Assembly: GCF_008079445.1 (NCBI RefSeq) | Contig: NZ_VRYH01000006.1 | Coordinates: 124,001 to 188,000 of the forward strand | Reading direction: 5' to 3' | DNA length: 64,000 nucleotides | Origin: Aidingimonas lacisalsi | GTDB taxonomy: Bacteria > Pseudomonadota > Gammaproteobacteria > Pseudomonadales > Halomonadaceae | In this document: positions 1 to 10,520 of the stretch, piece by piece | Numbering within the stretch: position 1 is the stretch's first letter | Layout: each line of letters opens with the position of its first letter | Program-made: the position numbers and the translations under genes | The notes under the pieces: generated by a model | What the model saw: the letters and a program-made list of their open reading frames with translations, nothing else | What the model was told of the DNA's origin: nothing | The model's database searches: none

Positions 1-602
1 GCTCCAACAATCCCGACGGTGTCGAGATCAAGGATCGGAAGGATGCATCCGGAAAGCCGCTTGACGGCATCCCCTTCCATCCTTATTACACCGTCAAGGA
101 TCTGTTTGGTGTCGCGGTGTTCCTGTTCGTTTTCTGTGTAGTCATCTTCTATTTTCCGGAAGGTGGTGGTTATTTTCTGGAAACCCCCAATTTCGAGCCG
201 TCAGATCCTCTATCAACGCCTGATCACATCGCGCCGGTATGGTATTTCACACCGTTTTACGCGATGTTGCGCTCCATTACGTTCTCCTTGTTCGGACTCG
301 ATGCCAAGTTCCTGGGTGTCATGACGATGGGTGCGGCGATAGCCATTCTATTCGTTCTACCATGGCTGGATCGGAGCCCGGTACGTTCGATGCGCTATAA
401 GGGGTGGATCTCGCGGACAATGTTGGGTCTTTTCGTGGTCAGTTTCTGTATTCTGGGCGTGCTGGGGGTATTGCCGGCTACCGGGGTGCGGACGCAGGTC
501 TCGCAAGTATGTACGGCCGTTTATTTTGCCTTCTTTTTGCTGATGCCGTACTACACACGGGTCGAAAAGACCAAACCCGTTCCGGAAAGGGTGACAGGCT
601 GA
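1..602 (+). CDS. petB: Cytochrome b of the bc1 complex, 3' end only
   Basis: This is the C-terminal part of cytochrome b, the membrane quinol-oxidising subunit of respiratory complex III. The frame is open from base 3, so the gene starts outside the window. The visible part begins with a loop containing IPFHPYYTVKDL, typical of the segment before the late transmembrane helices of cytochrome b. Several hydrophobic helices follow (for example the FLFVFCVVIFYF stretch), with the conserved PNFEPSDPLSTPDHIAPVWYFTPFYAML-type region between them. The stop codon overlaps the start of the cytochrome c1 gene by one base (TGATG), so the two are translationally coupled, as in petABC operons. The haem-ligand helices and the upstream Rieske gene are not in view. 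Confidence 0.95.
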   Translation, partial: SNNPDGVEIKDRKDASGKPLDGIPFHPYYTVKDLFGVAVFLFVFCVVIFYFPEGGGYFLETPNFEPSDPLSTPDHIAPVWYFTPFYAMLRSITFSLFGLDAKFLGVMTMGAAIAILFVLPWLDRSPVRSMRYKGWISRTMLGLFVVSFCILGVLGVLPATGVRTQVSQVCTAVYFAFFLLMPYYTRVEKTKPVPERVTG

Positions 603-1351
603 TGAAAAAACAACTGTTCGCACTGCTGTTCGCGCTGGTGCCCTTGACAGGCATGGCTGCGACCAGCAGTGACGTACCATATTCGATGACACCGGACCTC
701 GAGGATAAGGCGTCACTCCAAAATGGCATGAAGTTGTATGTCAACTATTGCCTGGGTTGCCACTCACTGGAATATCAGCGTTTCTCGCGTGCCGCCAGTG
801 ATCTCGGTATGCCGCAGGATCTGGTGGAAGAAAACTTGATCTTCTCTTCCGATCTGCTCTTCAACGACCAGATGGAAATCGCCATGGAGGAAGAGGATGC
901 GGCCAACTGGTTCGGGGCGGCGCCTCCGGATCTGACCCTGCACAACCGTTTGCGTGGCTCGGACTGGATCTATTCCTACCTGTTGACGTTCTACAAGGAT
1001 GATGAACAGCCTACCGGCGTCAACAACAAGGTCTTCGATATGGTCGCCATGCCCAATGTGCTTGAGCCCTTGCAAGGTGTCCAGGAAAAGGTATGTCCTG
1101 ACGCCGAGCATCAAAATGGCGAAGCAGAGGGTGACGCCTCCTGTAGTGTGCTCCAGGTTACCGAGCCTGGGCAGATGAGTCCTGACGAGTTCGAAGAGGC
1201 TGTTTATGACTTGACCAATTTCCTGGCTTATGTCGGCGAGCCTTCCAAGCTACAGGCCAACACCCTGGGCCCAAAGGTGCTGATCTTCATATTTATCTTT
1301 GGTGTCATTGCCTACCTGCTCAAGCGAGAGTACTGGCGCGATATTCACTGA
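602..1351 (+). CDS. petC: Cytochrome c1 of the bc1 complex
   Basis: Membrane-anchored c-type cytochrome that passes electrons from the Rieske protein of complex III to a soluble cytochrome c. The 249-residue product starts with a Sec signal peptide (residues 1 to about 20, ending MAA). It carries a single haem-binding motif CLGCH (C50, C53, H54), a likely methionine ligand in VAMP (M150), and one C-terminal transmembrane helix (about 222-240) followed by the usual KREYWRDIH-like tail. The ATG at 602 was chosen because it begins the signal peptide and overlaps the cytochrome b stop; the frame is open further upstream but that part is not cytochrome-like. The gene is followed by a strong hairpin that probably ends the operon. 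Confidence 0.95.
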   Translation: MKKQLFALLFALVPLTGMAATSSDVPYSMTPDLEDKASLQNGMKLYVNYCLGCHSLEYQRFSRAASDLGMPQDLVEENLIFSSDLLFNDQMEIAMEEEDAANWFGAAPPDLTLHNRLRGSDWIYSYLLTFYKDDEQPTGVNNKVFDMVAMPNVLEPLQGVQEKVCPDAEHQNGEAEGDASCSVLQVTEPGQMSPDEFEEAVYDLTNFLAYVGEPSKLQANTLGPKVLIFIFIFGVIAYLLKREYWRDIH

Positions 1352-1371
1352 GCTCATTGGAATCACGACAT

Positions 1372-1406
1372 TCAAGGACGCATGGCCCGGGGCCATGCGT
1401 CCTTGA
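1372..1406 (+). terminator. Perfect hairpin after petC
   Basis: A 16-bp perfect inverted repeat, TCAAGGACGCATGGCC at 1372-1387 and its complement at 1391-1406, with a 3-nt loop. It sits 20 nt after the petC stop. There is no T-tract, so it may be an mRNA 3'-end stabiliser or a Rho-assisted end rather than a classical intrinsic terminator. Confidence 0.7.
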
Positions 1407-1471
1407 GTTCGTCGGACGCCCCCTCATGATATCTTGACAGCACACATGGGCAGCGAACGGTAGCCAGGACG

Positions 1472-1480
1472 TGTTATCAT
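1472..1480 (+). promoter_or_regulatory. Extended -10 promoter for sspA
   Basis: TGTTATCAT at 1472-1480 is an extended -10 element (TG, one base, then TATCAT matching 5 of 6). No good -35 is visible at the right distance; a TTGACA at 1434-1439 lies too far upstream. Initiation near 1487 would give a leader of about 24 nt with a GAGG ribosome-binding site at 1499-1502 before the ATG at 1511. Confidence 0.5.
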
Positions 1481-1510
1481 CTTGAATTGAATAGATGCGA
1501 GGATTGTTTC

Positions 1511-2137
1511 ATGGGTGTAGTGACAAAGCGGTCGTCGATGACGTTCTACTCTGGGAGTGACGACCACTTCAGTCATCGAGTGCGTATCGTCTTGGCCGAA
1601 AAAGGCGTGGCTGTCGACATCCTGGATGTCACTGAAGACAATCACCCCAAGGAACTGGCGGACCTTAATCCTTACAACAGTGTGCCGACACTACTGGACC
1701 GTGATTTGGTGCTCTATGAGTCCAAGGTGATGATGGAGTATCTGGATGAGCGCTTCCCCCATCCTCCTTTGCTACCGGTGTATCCGGTCGCTCGGGCTCA
1801 GAGCCGGTTGTGGATGCATCGCATCGAACGGGAATGGTGCCCACTGGTCGATGAGATCGCTGATGGTACCAAGAAAGATGCAGAACGGGCCCGTAAGGAG
1901 TTGCGTGAGAGCCTGGCGGGGATTTCTCCGATCTTCGAGGATATGCCGTTTTTCATGAGTGAAGAATTTTCTCTGGTGGATTGTTGTCTGGCACCTTTGC
2001 TATGGCGTTTGCCTGCATTGGGCGTAGAATTGCCCGAGAAACAGGTCAAGCCACTGATGTCATACATGGATCGTTTATTCGCTCGCGACACGTTTCAGTC
2101 CTCGCTTTCCGAGACTGAGCGAGAAATGCGAGCGTGA
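1511..2137 (+). CDS. sspA: Stringent starvation protein A
   Basis: RNA-polymerase-associated protein with a glutathione S-transferase fold that acts in acid and stationary-phase stress and as a transcription co-regulator. The 208-residue product matches the family along its length: [23 protein letters not shown] near the N-terminus, [11 protein letters not shown] (thioredoxin-like domain), [26 protein letters not shown], and [16 protein letters not shown] with a TEREMRA end in the helical domain. The upstream in-frame ATG at 1487 was rejected because the homologous N-terminus begins at 1511, which has a GAGG site 8 nt upstream. sspB follows directly, the usual partnership. Confidence 0.97.
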   Translation: MGVVTKRSSMTFYSGSDDHFSHRVRIVLAEKGVAVDILDVTEDNHPKELADLNPYNSVPTLLDRDLVLYESKVMMEYLDERFPHPPLLPVYPVARAQSRLWMHRIEREWCPLVDEIADGTKKDAERARKELRESLAGISPIFEDMPFFMSEEFSLVDCCLAPLLWRLPALGVELPEKQVKPLMSYMDRLFARDTFQSSLSETEREMRA

Positions 2138-2188
2138 ACGTGACTGTTAATCGTGACACTGCGTTGTCTGCGATGAAGAGAGGTTCCC

Positions 2189-2671
2189 ATGCTATCTAGC
2201 CGTCCGTATCTTGCTAGGGCGTTGTACCAGTGGTTGTTGGATAATGACCAGACTCCCTATATCGTGGTGGATGCCGAGCGTGAAGGGGTCATGGTACCTA
2301 GGCAGTTTGTGCAAAATGGCCAGATCGTGCTGAATGTTGCCCCGACGGCCGTACGTGAATTGGCCATGGAGAATGATGCCATCACGTTCAATGCACGCTT
2401 TGGCGGCCATCCCATGGAAGTTGTCGTGCCGAGTGAGGCCTTGATTGCTTTGTACGCCCGGGAGAATGGTGTAGGAATGGTATTCGGGCACGAGCCGGTG
2501 ATGCCAGGTCAGGAAGATGATGCTGAAGATGACATGACTGGCGGTGAGGCCGAAGGCGGGCCTGATCTTGCGACTGTTGACGACGCGCCTGCTTCGGATA
2601 CCGATGCTGAGGACGTCAACAAGGAAAAGACGCCCAGTAAGGGCCGGCCTTCGCTACGAGTCGTCAAGTAA
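2189..2671 (+). CDS. sspB: ClpXP protease specificity-enhancing factor
   Basis: Adaptor that binds ssrA-tagged and other substrates and hands them to ClpXP. The 160-residue protein has the folded substrate-binding domain (MLSSRPYLARALYQWLLDN ... IVLNVAPTAVRELAMENDAI ... MEVVVPSEALIALYARENG), a long acidic linker rich in D and E, and the C-terminal ClpX-docking motif RPSLRVVK, nearly identical to the E. coli SspB tail. It lies 51 nt after sspA and is probably co-transcribed. A bidirectional terminator-like hairpin follows. Confidence 0.96.
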   Translation: MLSSRPYLARALYQWLLDNDQTPYIVVDAEREGVMVPRQFVQNGQIVLNVAPTAVRELAMENDAITFNARFGGHPMEVVVPSEALIALYARENGVGMVFGHEPVMPGQEDDAEDDMTGGEAEGGPDLATVDDAPASDTDAEDVNKEKTPSKGRPSLRVVK

Positions 2672-2696
2672 GGCGTATAGTCTCTCCTCGATTCGC

Positions 2697-2723
2697 AAGG
2701 GCAGATCCAGCGGATCTGCCCTT
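2697..2723. terminator. Hairpin between convergent sspB and dolP
   Basis: A 12-bp perfect stem (AAGGGCAGATCC at 2697-2708 with its complement at 2712-2723) and an AGC loop, lying between the stop codons of sspB (+) and dolP (-). The short A and T runs at the stem base suit termination from both sides. Confidence 0.8.
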
Positions 2724-2742
2724 TGCATTGGATCGCCTGCCT

Positions 2743-3944
<1,202 letters not shown>

Positions 3945-4313
3945 TCAGAAGGCGTCGAAAGCGGCCTTGATCCACTCAAAGGTGAGTGATGGTTGCGTCC
4001 CTGTCACGGCGACGATGTCAAACCGGCAGGGTGATGATAGCCCGTTGCTGGCAAGATACAAATGGGCGGCTCGTATCAGACGGCGTTGCTTGAGGGGAGT
4101 GACCATCTCCGAGGGATGGCCGTATCTCGTGTCGCGTCGATGCTTTACCTCGATGAAGACCAGTGTGTCGTCATCATGCATCACCAGGTCGAGCTCCCCG
4201 CCTTTGACATGGTGGTTGCTTGCCACCGGCACGAGTCCCTGGGTCTGAAGCCAGGTTGCTACCTGGCGTTCGATGGCCATGCCTCTTGCCCGTGCATCAT
4301 GGCTCTTCATCAT
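3945..4313 (-). CDS. yraN: UPF0102 family protein YraN
   Basis: A small (122-residue) protein of the YraN/UPF0102 family, which has a restriction-endonuclease-like fold and no settled function. The family hallmarks are visible: ARARGMAIERQVATWL near the N-terminus, GGELDLVMHDDDTLVFIEVKHR (the E-L-D ... F-V-E-V-K nuclease-like core) and a C-terminal FDIVAV strand. The start at 4313 (or the next ATG at 4310) was chosen because the longer open frame upstream only shadows lpoA. The start overlaps the end of lpoA by 17 nt, implying coupling. Confidence 0.9.
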   Translation of the reverse strand: MMKSHDARARGMAIERQVATWLQTQGLVPVASNHHVKGGELDLVMHDDDTLVFIEVKHRRDTRYGHPSEMVTPLKQRRLIRAAHLYLASNGLSSPCRFDIVAVTGTQPSLTFEWIKAAFDAF

Positions 4314-6132
4314 CGTCTTCATCGCCGTCGTTACCGAAAGCTTCGTCGAAATCGTCACCGAAAACGCCGCGTGCAGCACTTTGCAGGGGAAGTTGAGGTA
4401 TGCCATCAATAAACTGTGCCCAAGGCAGCTCACGCTCGATGCGTCCATCTTCCCCGGCATGCAGGGTACCGGTGGCCCCGAAGACCTCGGTACCACGGAT
4501 TTGCTGTATCTGTGGCAACCGACGTGCGAGTTCGTAGGCATCGACGCCCATCGCCTGCAACTTGAGCAACGATGGATCACTACCGTCACTGAGTGACTGA
4601 TAGGTGGATGCAAAGGGTAAGGCATCTTCTCCCCCGACAGCGGCATTGGGGAGCAGCCACGGGATGTCGATGAAAAAGACATCGTTCAGATCGTGATCGC
4701 TGCTGGGTTGTGGCTGCCCTTCGTAAAGATGGGAAGTGCCATACACCGGTAGATCATCCGCGTAATAGTAGTCGAGCGTCGGAGGGACCTGGCGGGCATA
4801 GCGTGGTAGTGCCAGGAGAAACAGCATATCGATGTCATCGGTACGAGCGCGGTCATTGCCACCGACATCAAGCAGTCGTTCGATGGCACGACTGACGGGC
4901 GCGTCGGGGGCATACTGTAGTGCGGCATTGATCTCGCCTCCCTGGGATTCCCATTCCTGGCGAAACGCATCGGCAACGCGCGCGCCCCAGTCGTTATCGG
5001 GGACTAGCACGGCACCACGGCGATGGCCGTCAAGGTAGGCGCGTCTGGCCACCTGGCGCGCTTCGTCCTCTGCGGACAGGCCGTATTGAAACAGGTTCTC
5101 GGCGTTATTGCGCTCAGCGCGTCCGTAGTTCAAGGCAAGTGTCGGCAAGGGAACTTCACGGCGCGATTCCAGTTCAGTGACGCGTTCCTTGTCCAAGGGG
5201 CCGATGACGACTTGGGCCCCATTCATGGTGGCTTCGGCATAAAGTGCATCCAACTCGCTATTGCTGGAGTCGAAGAACATGACCTGGGGGGTCGATTCGC
5301 CGGCGTTGACGGCCTGCATGTGACGCGTCTCAATGCCTTCTTTTATCTCATCGGCGACATCGGCCAATGAGCCGGATTCCGGCAGCATGACGGCGATCCG
5401 TTCAACCTGCTGGTCGCGCAACTCCCTCAGAGCCGAGAGTTCCGCCGGTGTGCGGCGTGCCGCCGGATGGTTGCTATACTGATTGCGCCAGTCATCATAT
5501 AGGCGTATCAAACGGTCGATATCTCCGCCGCTGCGTTTCTGCAGTTCGGCCAGTGCGAGCCAGCCCTGCTGCAAGCGATCCGGATCGTCTCTCAAGGTCT
5601 CGAGTTGTCGCTCGTTGAGACGAGACACTTGCTTCCAGATGTCATCGTTCAGGGCAAGATCGTCAGTATCGCGCTGGACGGCAAGCAAGGCTTCGACAGC
5701 CGCTAGAGGTTCGCCTATGCGGCCTAGCGCGATCCCCTGGCGTTCCCGCAGTGTGCTGGTATCTCCACGCGAAATGTCCAGATCGTCATCGAGTATCCGC
5801 GTTGCGTCGATGACGGCCTTGTCATCGCCCTGTTCCAGGGCAAGTTCCGAGAGCAGCAAGGCCCAGCGGATGCGCTGGTCAACTTCCAGTTGCGTGTCAT
5901 CGATATCGCGAGCAACGTCGAGAGCCTGCGCCTCATCGTCGCGACGTGCTAGGATGTCCGCTGCTTCCAAGCGAGTGCGTGCGGCATCGGCGGCAGACTG
6001 TTCCTCGGCCTGCTGCAACAGCTGGCGGGGATCGGCATCGTCGCGTTCTACTGGGCCCGGTTGGCCCGCACAACCTGCTATCAGAAGTGCCAGGAGGGCA
6101 GCCGCCAAGAGGCTTCGAGGCGATTTGTCCAT
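4297..6132 (-). CDS. lpoA: Penicillin-binding protein activator LpoA
   Basis: Outer-membrane lipoprotein that reaches through the periplasm to activate the peptidoglycan synthase PBP1a. The 611-residue product has a signal peptide with lipobox LIAGC (Cys21), a TPR-like N-terminal half rich in LL/AA/ED helices (about 30-260), and a C-terminal periplasmic-binding-protein-like domain starting near VERIAVMLPESGSLADVADEI. The start at 6132 was chosen for the lipoprotein signal; 23 further in-frame codons upstream do not look like a leader. It is divergent from rsmI across 44 bp, the same arrangement as in E. coli and Pseudomonas. The very acidic C-terminal tail (GNDGDEDDDEEP) fits a halophile. Confidence 0.93.
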   Translation of the reverse strand: MDKSPRSLLAAALLALLIAGCAGQPGPVERDDADPRQLLQQAEEQSAADAARTRLEAADILARRDDEAQALDVARDIDDTQLEVDQRIRWALLLSELALEQGDDKAVIDATRILDDDLDISRGDTSTLRERQGIALGRIGEPLAAVEALLAVQRDTDDLALNDDIWKQVSRLNERQLETLRDDPDRLQQGWLALAELQKRSGGDIDRLIRLYDDWRNQYSNHPAARRTPAELSALRELRDQQVERIAVMLPESGSLADVADEIKEGIETRHMQAVNAGESTPQVMFFDSSNSELDALYAEATMNGAQVVIGPLDKERVTELESRREVPLPTLALNYGRAERNNAENLFQYGLSAEDEARQVARRAYLDGHRRGAVLVPDNDWGARVADAFRQEWESQGGEINAALQYAPDAPVSRAIERLLDVGGNDRARTDDIDMLFLLALPRYARQVPPTLDYYYADDLPVYGTSHLYEGQPQPSSDHDLNDVFFIDIPWLLPNAAVGGEDALPFASTYQSLSDGSDPSLLKLQAMGVDAYELARRLPQIQQIRGTEVFGATGTLHAGEDGRIERELPWAQFIDGIPQLPLQSAARGVFGDDFDEAFGNDGDEDDDEEP

Positions 6133-6176
6133 AAATCCTTTATCCCTTGTCTGGGTAACGTGCAGTCGGAACCGCA

Positions 6177-7040
6177 ATGACTCTATCAGCTTACGGCGCA
6201 TTGTACGTGGTCGCTACACCGATTGGGAATCTTGATGACCTGACGGCGAGGGCCGCTCATGCACTCGAGCGCGCGTCGTTGATCGCTGTGGAAGATACGC
6301 GCCATAGCGGCCGGCTAATGCGACATCTAGGGATCGAGCGGCCGTTGTTATCGCTGCATGAGCACAATGAGAAGGCTCGCATTAACCGCATCCAGGGCTG
6401 TCTGGAGAAAGGTCAGGATGTGGCTTTGATCAGTGATGCGGGGACCCCGTTGATCAGTGACCCCGGTTTCCTGCTGGTACGTGCGCTGCGTAACGCGGGG
6501 CATCGGGTCGTACCCATTCCAGGCGCCTGTGCCCTGATTGCCGGGCTTTCTGCGTCGGGGTTGCCGACCGATCGATTTTCCTACCATGGATTCCTTCCGG
6601 CCAAGTCCGGTGCTCGCCGGTCGCGACTCGAGGCATTGATCGATCGGGAGGAGACGTTGATCTTTTACGAGTCTCCACACCGCATCAGGGATACCCTCAA
6701 GGATATCGAGTCGGTCGACTCCGAGCGGCGTGTGGTATTGGCGCGCGAATTGACGAAAACGTACGAGACGTTTCTCGACGGTACTGCTACCCATTTGCTC
6801 GCGATTATGGCAGAGGACCCGGATCAGTTGCGTGGTGAGTTCGTGCTGATGCTGGAGGGGGCGCCACCACCACTTGATGAACCCTCGGCCCTGATCGACG
6901 GTCAGCGGTTGGTCGATGCCTTGATCGCTGAAAGGGTCGGCGTCAAACAGGCGGCCGCCATCGCCGCCAGACTGATGGGCGGTGGAAAAAAGGGGTGGTA
7001 TGAACAGATCCAGCAGGCCAAGGATCGGACCTTGAGTTGA
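6177..7040 (+). CDS. rsmI: 16S rRNA (cytidine1402-2'-O)-methyltransferase
   Basis: S-adenosylmethionine-dependent enzyme that methylates the 2'-OH of C1402 in the 16S decoding centre, acting with RsmH, encoded just downstream. The 287-residue product shows the tetrapyrrole-methylase-like fold motifs: YVVATPIGNLDDLTARA, AVEDTRHSG, ALISDAGTPLISDPGF, PGACALIAGLSASGLPTD, FHGFLPAK-type loop (YHGFLPAKSGARR) and YESPHRI. The ATG at 6177 directly precedes the conserved first strand. rnpB and the dcw cluster follow. Confidence 0.96.
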   Translation: MTLSAYGALYVVATPIGNLDDLTARAAHALERASLIAVEDTRHSGRLMRHLGIERPLLSLHEHNEKARINRIQGCLEKGQDVALISDAGTPLISDPGFLLVRALRNAGHRVVPIPGACALIAGLSASGLPTDRFSYHGFLPAKSGARRSRLEALIDREETLIFYESPHRIRDTLKDIESVDSERRVVLARELTKTYETFLDGTATHLLAIMAEDPDQLRGEFVLMLEGAPPPLDEPSALIDGQRLVDALIAERVGVKQAAAIAARLMGGGKKGWYEQIQQAKDRTLS

Positions 7041-7054
7041 TGGCGGTGAATGGC

Positions 7055-7083
7055 TTGAGCGGGGTGGGGGACGCTGTTATTCT
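7055..7083 (+). promoter_or_regulatory. Promoter of rnpB
   Basis: TTGAGC (7055-7060), a 17-bp G-rich spacer, and an extended -10 TGTTATTCT (7075-7083). Transcription would start near 7090, which matches the inferred 5' end of the RNase P RNA. Confidence 0.6.
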
Positions 7084-7089
7084 TCGCTG

Positions 7090-7452
<363 letters not shown>

Positions 7453-7523
7453 CACTCCATTATTTACCGTCATCGTGGCTGTGTCGCGATGTCCCGTCAT
7501 GGCTCTAGCCGATCGAGAATAGC

Positions 7524-8480
7524 ATGTCGTCATCAGAAAACGTCACGGCCCAATCGACCCATCGTCATGCCAGTGTTCTGCTCGATGGCGCCGTGGATAC
7601 CTTGATCCATGACCCGGATGGCACCTATATCGATGGTACGTTCGGTCGTGGTGGACATGCTCGGGCCATTCTGCAACGGCTATCGCCGGATGGACGGTTG
7701 ATCGCGATCGATCGGGACCCGGATGCGCTAGCCGCCGCTCATGCCATCGATGACCCGCGCTTTACCATCGTGGCCGGCGAGTTCGCTGATCTGGCCGAGG
7801 TCGCTGAACGCCATGACGTCATGCAACAGGTGGCGGGAGTCTTGCTGGATATAGGGGTGTCGTCACCTCAGCTTGACGACCCCGAGCGGGGATTCAGTTT
7901 TCTGCGCGATGGTCCTCTCGATATGCGCATGGACCCATCTCGGGGAGAAAGTGCCGCTCAGTGGCTGGCACATGCGAGTGAGTCGGAAATGAGTCGCGTG
8001 TTCAAGACGTTTGGCGAAGAACGCTATGCCAAGCGAATTGCCAGGGCGATTGCACGCCGGCGTCGAGAGCAACCGTTCGAGAGGACGCAGGATCTGGCCG
8101 CCGTCGTCAAAACGGCCCATCCAGCATGGGAGAAGGGCAAGCATCCGGCGACACGCGTTTTCCAAGCGCTGCGTATCCAGGTCAACGCCGAACTCGACCA
8201 GTTGGAGGCTGGATTGGACGCTGCACTCGAGGCGCTTGCGTCCGGTGGTCATCTGGTGGTCATCAGCTTCCATTCGCTGGAAGACCGGCGTGTCAAACGC
8301 TTCATTCGCAAGCACGTTCGCGGTGACACTCACTTGCCGCGTGGCATGCCGATCCGCGATGAGGAGTTGGCTAGACGGCTTGAAATGCTGGGGAAAGCCA
8401 GACGCCCCAGTGACGTCGAGGTCGATGAAAATCCACGGGCCCGCAGCGCGGTCATGCGCGCGGCGCGTAAGCTAGCATGA
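7524..8480 (+). CDS. rsmH: 16S rRNA (cytosine1402-N4)-methyltransferase
   Basis: Methylates N4 of C1402 in 16S rRNA and is normally the second gene of the dcw cluster after mraZ. The 318-residue product has the family motifs [29 protein letters not shown] (SAM-binding loop), [28 protein letters not shown], and [14 protein letters not shown], ending with [14 protein letters not shown]. Here the gene follows rnpB by about 70 bp with no mraZ between. It overlaps ftsL by 4 nt (ATGA). Confidence 0.97.
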   Translation: MSSSENVTAQSTHRHASVLLDGAVDTLIHDPDGTYIDGTFGRGGHARAILQRLSPDGRLIAIDRDPDALAAAHAIDDPRFTIVAGEFADLAEVAERHDVMQQVAGVLLDIGVSSPQLDDPERGFSFLRDGPLDMRMDPSRGESAAQWLAHASESEMSRVFKTFGEERYAKRIARAIARRRREQPFERTQDLAAVVKTAHPAWEKGKHPATRVFQALRIQVNAELDQLEAGLDAALEALASGGHLVVISFHSLEDRRVKRFIRKHVRGDTHLPRGMPIRDEELARRLEMLGKARRPSDVEVDENPRARSAVMRAARKLA

Positions 8481-8806
8481 GATCGACGATGCTCAAGGAG
8501 CGAGCTGCCTTGTTCCGGGTCGGTGAACGATGGAAACCCAGTGGGATGCTTCTGCTGGTGGTTTGCCTGCTGGTGCTGATGTTGGGTAGCGCTTTGGCGG
8601 TCATCACCACGGCTCACCTGACACGCGAGCAATATGCGCGCCTCCAACGTCTTGAGCAGGAAGAAGACCAATTGCAGACGGAGTGGGGGCAATTGCTGTT
8701 GGAGGAGAGTGCCTGGTCGTCGCCGGCTCGCATCGAAAAATTGGCGAGTGAACGTCTGAACATGCGCCTTCCGGACGTCAATGAGGCAGAGGTGATTCGC
8801 CCATGA
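8477..8806 (+). CDS. ftsL: Cell division protein FtsL
   Basis: Small bitopic divisome protein that works with FtsB and FtsQ to activate FtsWI septal peptidoglycan synthesis. The 109-residue product has a short cytoplasmic N-terminus, one transmembrane helix (about 23-44), and a periplasmic coiled coil ([27 protein letters not shown]) followed by the conserved [16 protein letters not shown] segment. The start overlaps the rsmH stop, and the end overlaps the ftsI start by 4 nt, so all three are translationally coupled. Confidence 0.94.
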   Translation: MRSTMLKERAALFRVGERWKPSGMLLLVVCLLVLMLGSALAVITTAHLTREQYARLQRLEQEEDQLQTEWGQLLLEESAWSSPARIEKLASERLNMRLPDVNEAEVIRP

Positions 8807-10515
8807 GCGAGGATCGCCGAGAAGCGGCTACTCCACGCCGTCCTCCGCCAATGGAACCGATGGGCGCCGGACGCTATGTCGTGATGGTATGCCTTGTGGT
8901 CATTGCACTCGGATTGCTTGGCATGCGCATCGTTGACTTGCATATCATCGATCGCACCTTTCTTCAGGATCAGGGAGACGCGCGCACCTTGCGTACCGAA
9001 TCGCTAAGCGCGCACCGCGGGATGATTACGGACCGACATGGTGAGCCACTGGCGATTTCGACGCCTGTCGTGACGCTATGGGCCGACCCCCAAGACTTGC
9101 CGGTCGATGACATTCAGCGGTTGATGCTGGCTCGAGCGCTCGATATGGAACTGAGTGAGCTGAACGAGCGCATCTCACGCTATCAGGACCGTGAGTTCAT
9201 GTACTTGCGTCGCCAGCTGACGCCTAAATCCGCTCAGCAAGTGCTTGATCTGAACCTTTCCGGCGTGCATGCCGAAAAAGAGTACCGCCGCTACTATCCA
9301 TCGGGGGAAGTGACTGCCCAGCTATTGGGCGTCACCAATGTCGATGACAAGGGGCAAGAGGGGCTGGAGCTTGCCTACCAGCCTTACCTGTCGGGAACAC
9401 CGGGCAAACGGCGTGTCCTCAAGGATCGGCGTGGACGCCTGGTGCGTGATGTAAAACTGTTGCAGGAGGCCAACCCGGGAGGGGATTTGACGCTGGCCAT
9501 AGATCAGCGGTTGCAGTACATGGCCTATCGTGAGCTCAAGGCGGCGGTTGCCGAGCATGATGCCAAAGGCGGCAGTCTGGTGATGCTGGATGCTCGCAAC
9601 GGTGAAGTATTGGCCATGGCCAATACGCCCTCATTCAATCCCAACGATCGCTCTGCCATCGACCCCAAAGGGCTGCGTAACCAGGCAATTGTCGACGTGT
9701 TCGAGCCTGGCTCGGTGATGAAACCATTGGCCATGTCGGCTGCTTTGTCCACCGACAGGTACGAACCGGATACCGTGATCGATACGGCTCCCGGTTGGAT
9801 GCGTATCGATGGCTTCACCATCCATGACTTCCGTAACTATGGCCGACTGACGATGGCTGAAATCTTGGAAAAATCATCCAATATCGGCATGTCGCGAGTC
9901 TCACTGGAGTTGGACGATGTGACCTTGTGGGAGCGATACAATGCGTTGGGGCTTGGACACTCGCCTGAGACAGGCTTTCCCGGTGAAGCCGCCGGGAGTG
10001 TCCCCCCACCCATCCAATGGTCGCGAAGTCAGAAAGCCGCCCTCTCGTATGGCTATGGCCTATCTGTCTCGACATTGCAGCTGGCTAGTGCATACACCGC
10101 TATCGCCAATGACGGGAAGTATCTGGCCCCTTCCTTGCTCAAGCTTAACGATGAGCCGGATGCGACTCGAGTCTTCGAACCGGAGGTATCTCATGATCTG
10201 CTGCGCATGCTGGAGGAGGTCGTTCAGCCTGACGCCGGCGGCCATCGTGCAGCCGTGGCGGGATATCGGGTCGCCGGTAAAACCGGGACGGCACGTAAGT
10301 CGTCTGCCGGTGGCTATGAAAAGGATGCCTATCGTGGCTTGTTCGCTGGTATTGCTCCCGTATCGGACCCTCGTATCGTGACCGTGGTGATGATCGATCA
10401 GCCGCGAGGCGACGATTATTATGGCGGTATCGTGGCAGCCCCTGTCTTTTCCAAGGTAACGGGAAGTGCATTGCGGTTGCTGGATGTTCCACCCGATCAA
10501 CAGGCGGGGCGCTAA
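8803..10515 (+). CDS. ftsI: Septal peptidoglycan transpeptidase FtsI (PBP3)
   Basis: Division-specific DD-transpeptidase that cross-links septal murein in complex with FtsW. The 570-residue class B PBP has a cytoplasmic tail, one membrane helix (about 25-45), the pedestal region with RGMITDRHG, and a transpeptidase domain with the full catalytic set: S304-V-M-K307, S358-S-N360 and K493-T-G495. Its length is typical of the family. It starts inside the ftsL stop and is followed 5 nt later by murE. Confidence 0.97.
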   Translation: MSEDRREAATPRRPPPMEPMGAGRYVVMVCLVVIALGLLGMRIVDLHIIDRTFLQDQGDARTLRTESLSAHRGMITDRHGEPLAISTPVVTLWADPQDLPVDDIQRLMLARALDMELSELNERISRYQDREFMYLRRQLTPKSAQQVLDLNLSGVHAEKEYRRYYPSGEVTAQLLGVTNVDDKGQEGLELAYQPYLSGTPGKRRVLKDRRGRLVRDVKLLQEANPGGDLTLAIDQRLQYMAYRELKAAVAEHDAKGGSLVMLDARNGEVLAMANTPSFNPNDRSAIDPKGLRNQAIVDVFEPGSVMKPLAMSAALSTDRYEPDTVIDTAPGWMRIDGFTIHDFRNYGRLTMAEILEKSSNIGMSRVSLELDDVTLWERYNALGLGHSPETGFPGEAAGSVPPPIQWSRSQKAALSYGYGLSVSTLQLASAYTAIANDGKYLAPSLLKLNDEPDATRVFEPEVSHDLLRMLEEVVQPDAGGHRAAVAGYRVAGKTGTARKSSAGGYEKDAYRGLFAGIAPVSDPRIVTVVMIDQPRGDDYYGGIVAAPVFSKVTGSALRLLDVPPDQQAGR

Positions 10516-10520
10516 CGCGA

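Noticed and set aside
1434..1480. TTGACA at 1434 paired with TATCAT at 1475 as one sspA promoter
   Set aside because: The spacing of 35 bp is far outside the sigma-70 range; the extended -10 was kept alone.
5483..6235. Long plus-strand ORF (250 codons) antisense to lpoA
   Set aside because: Serine- and arginine-rich translation with no domain; it mirrors the codon bias of lpoA on the other strand.
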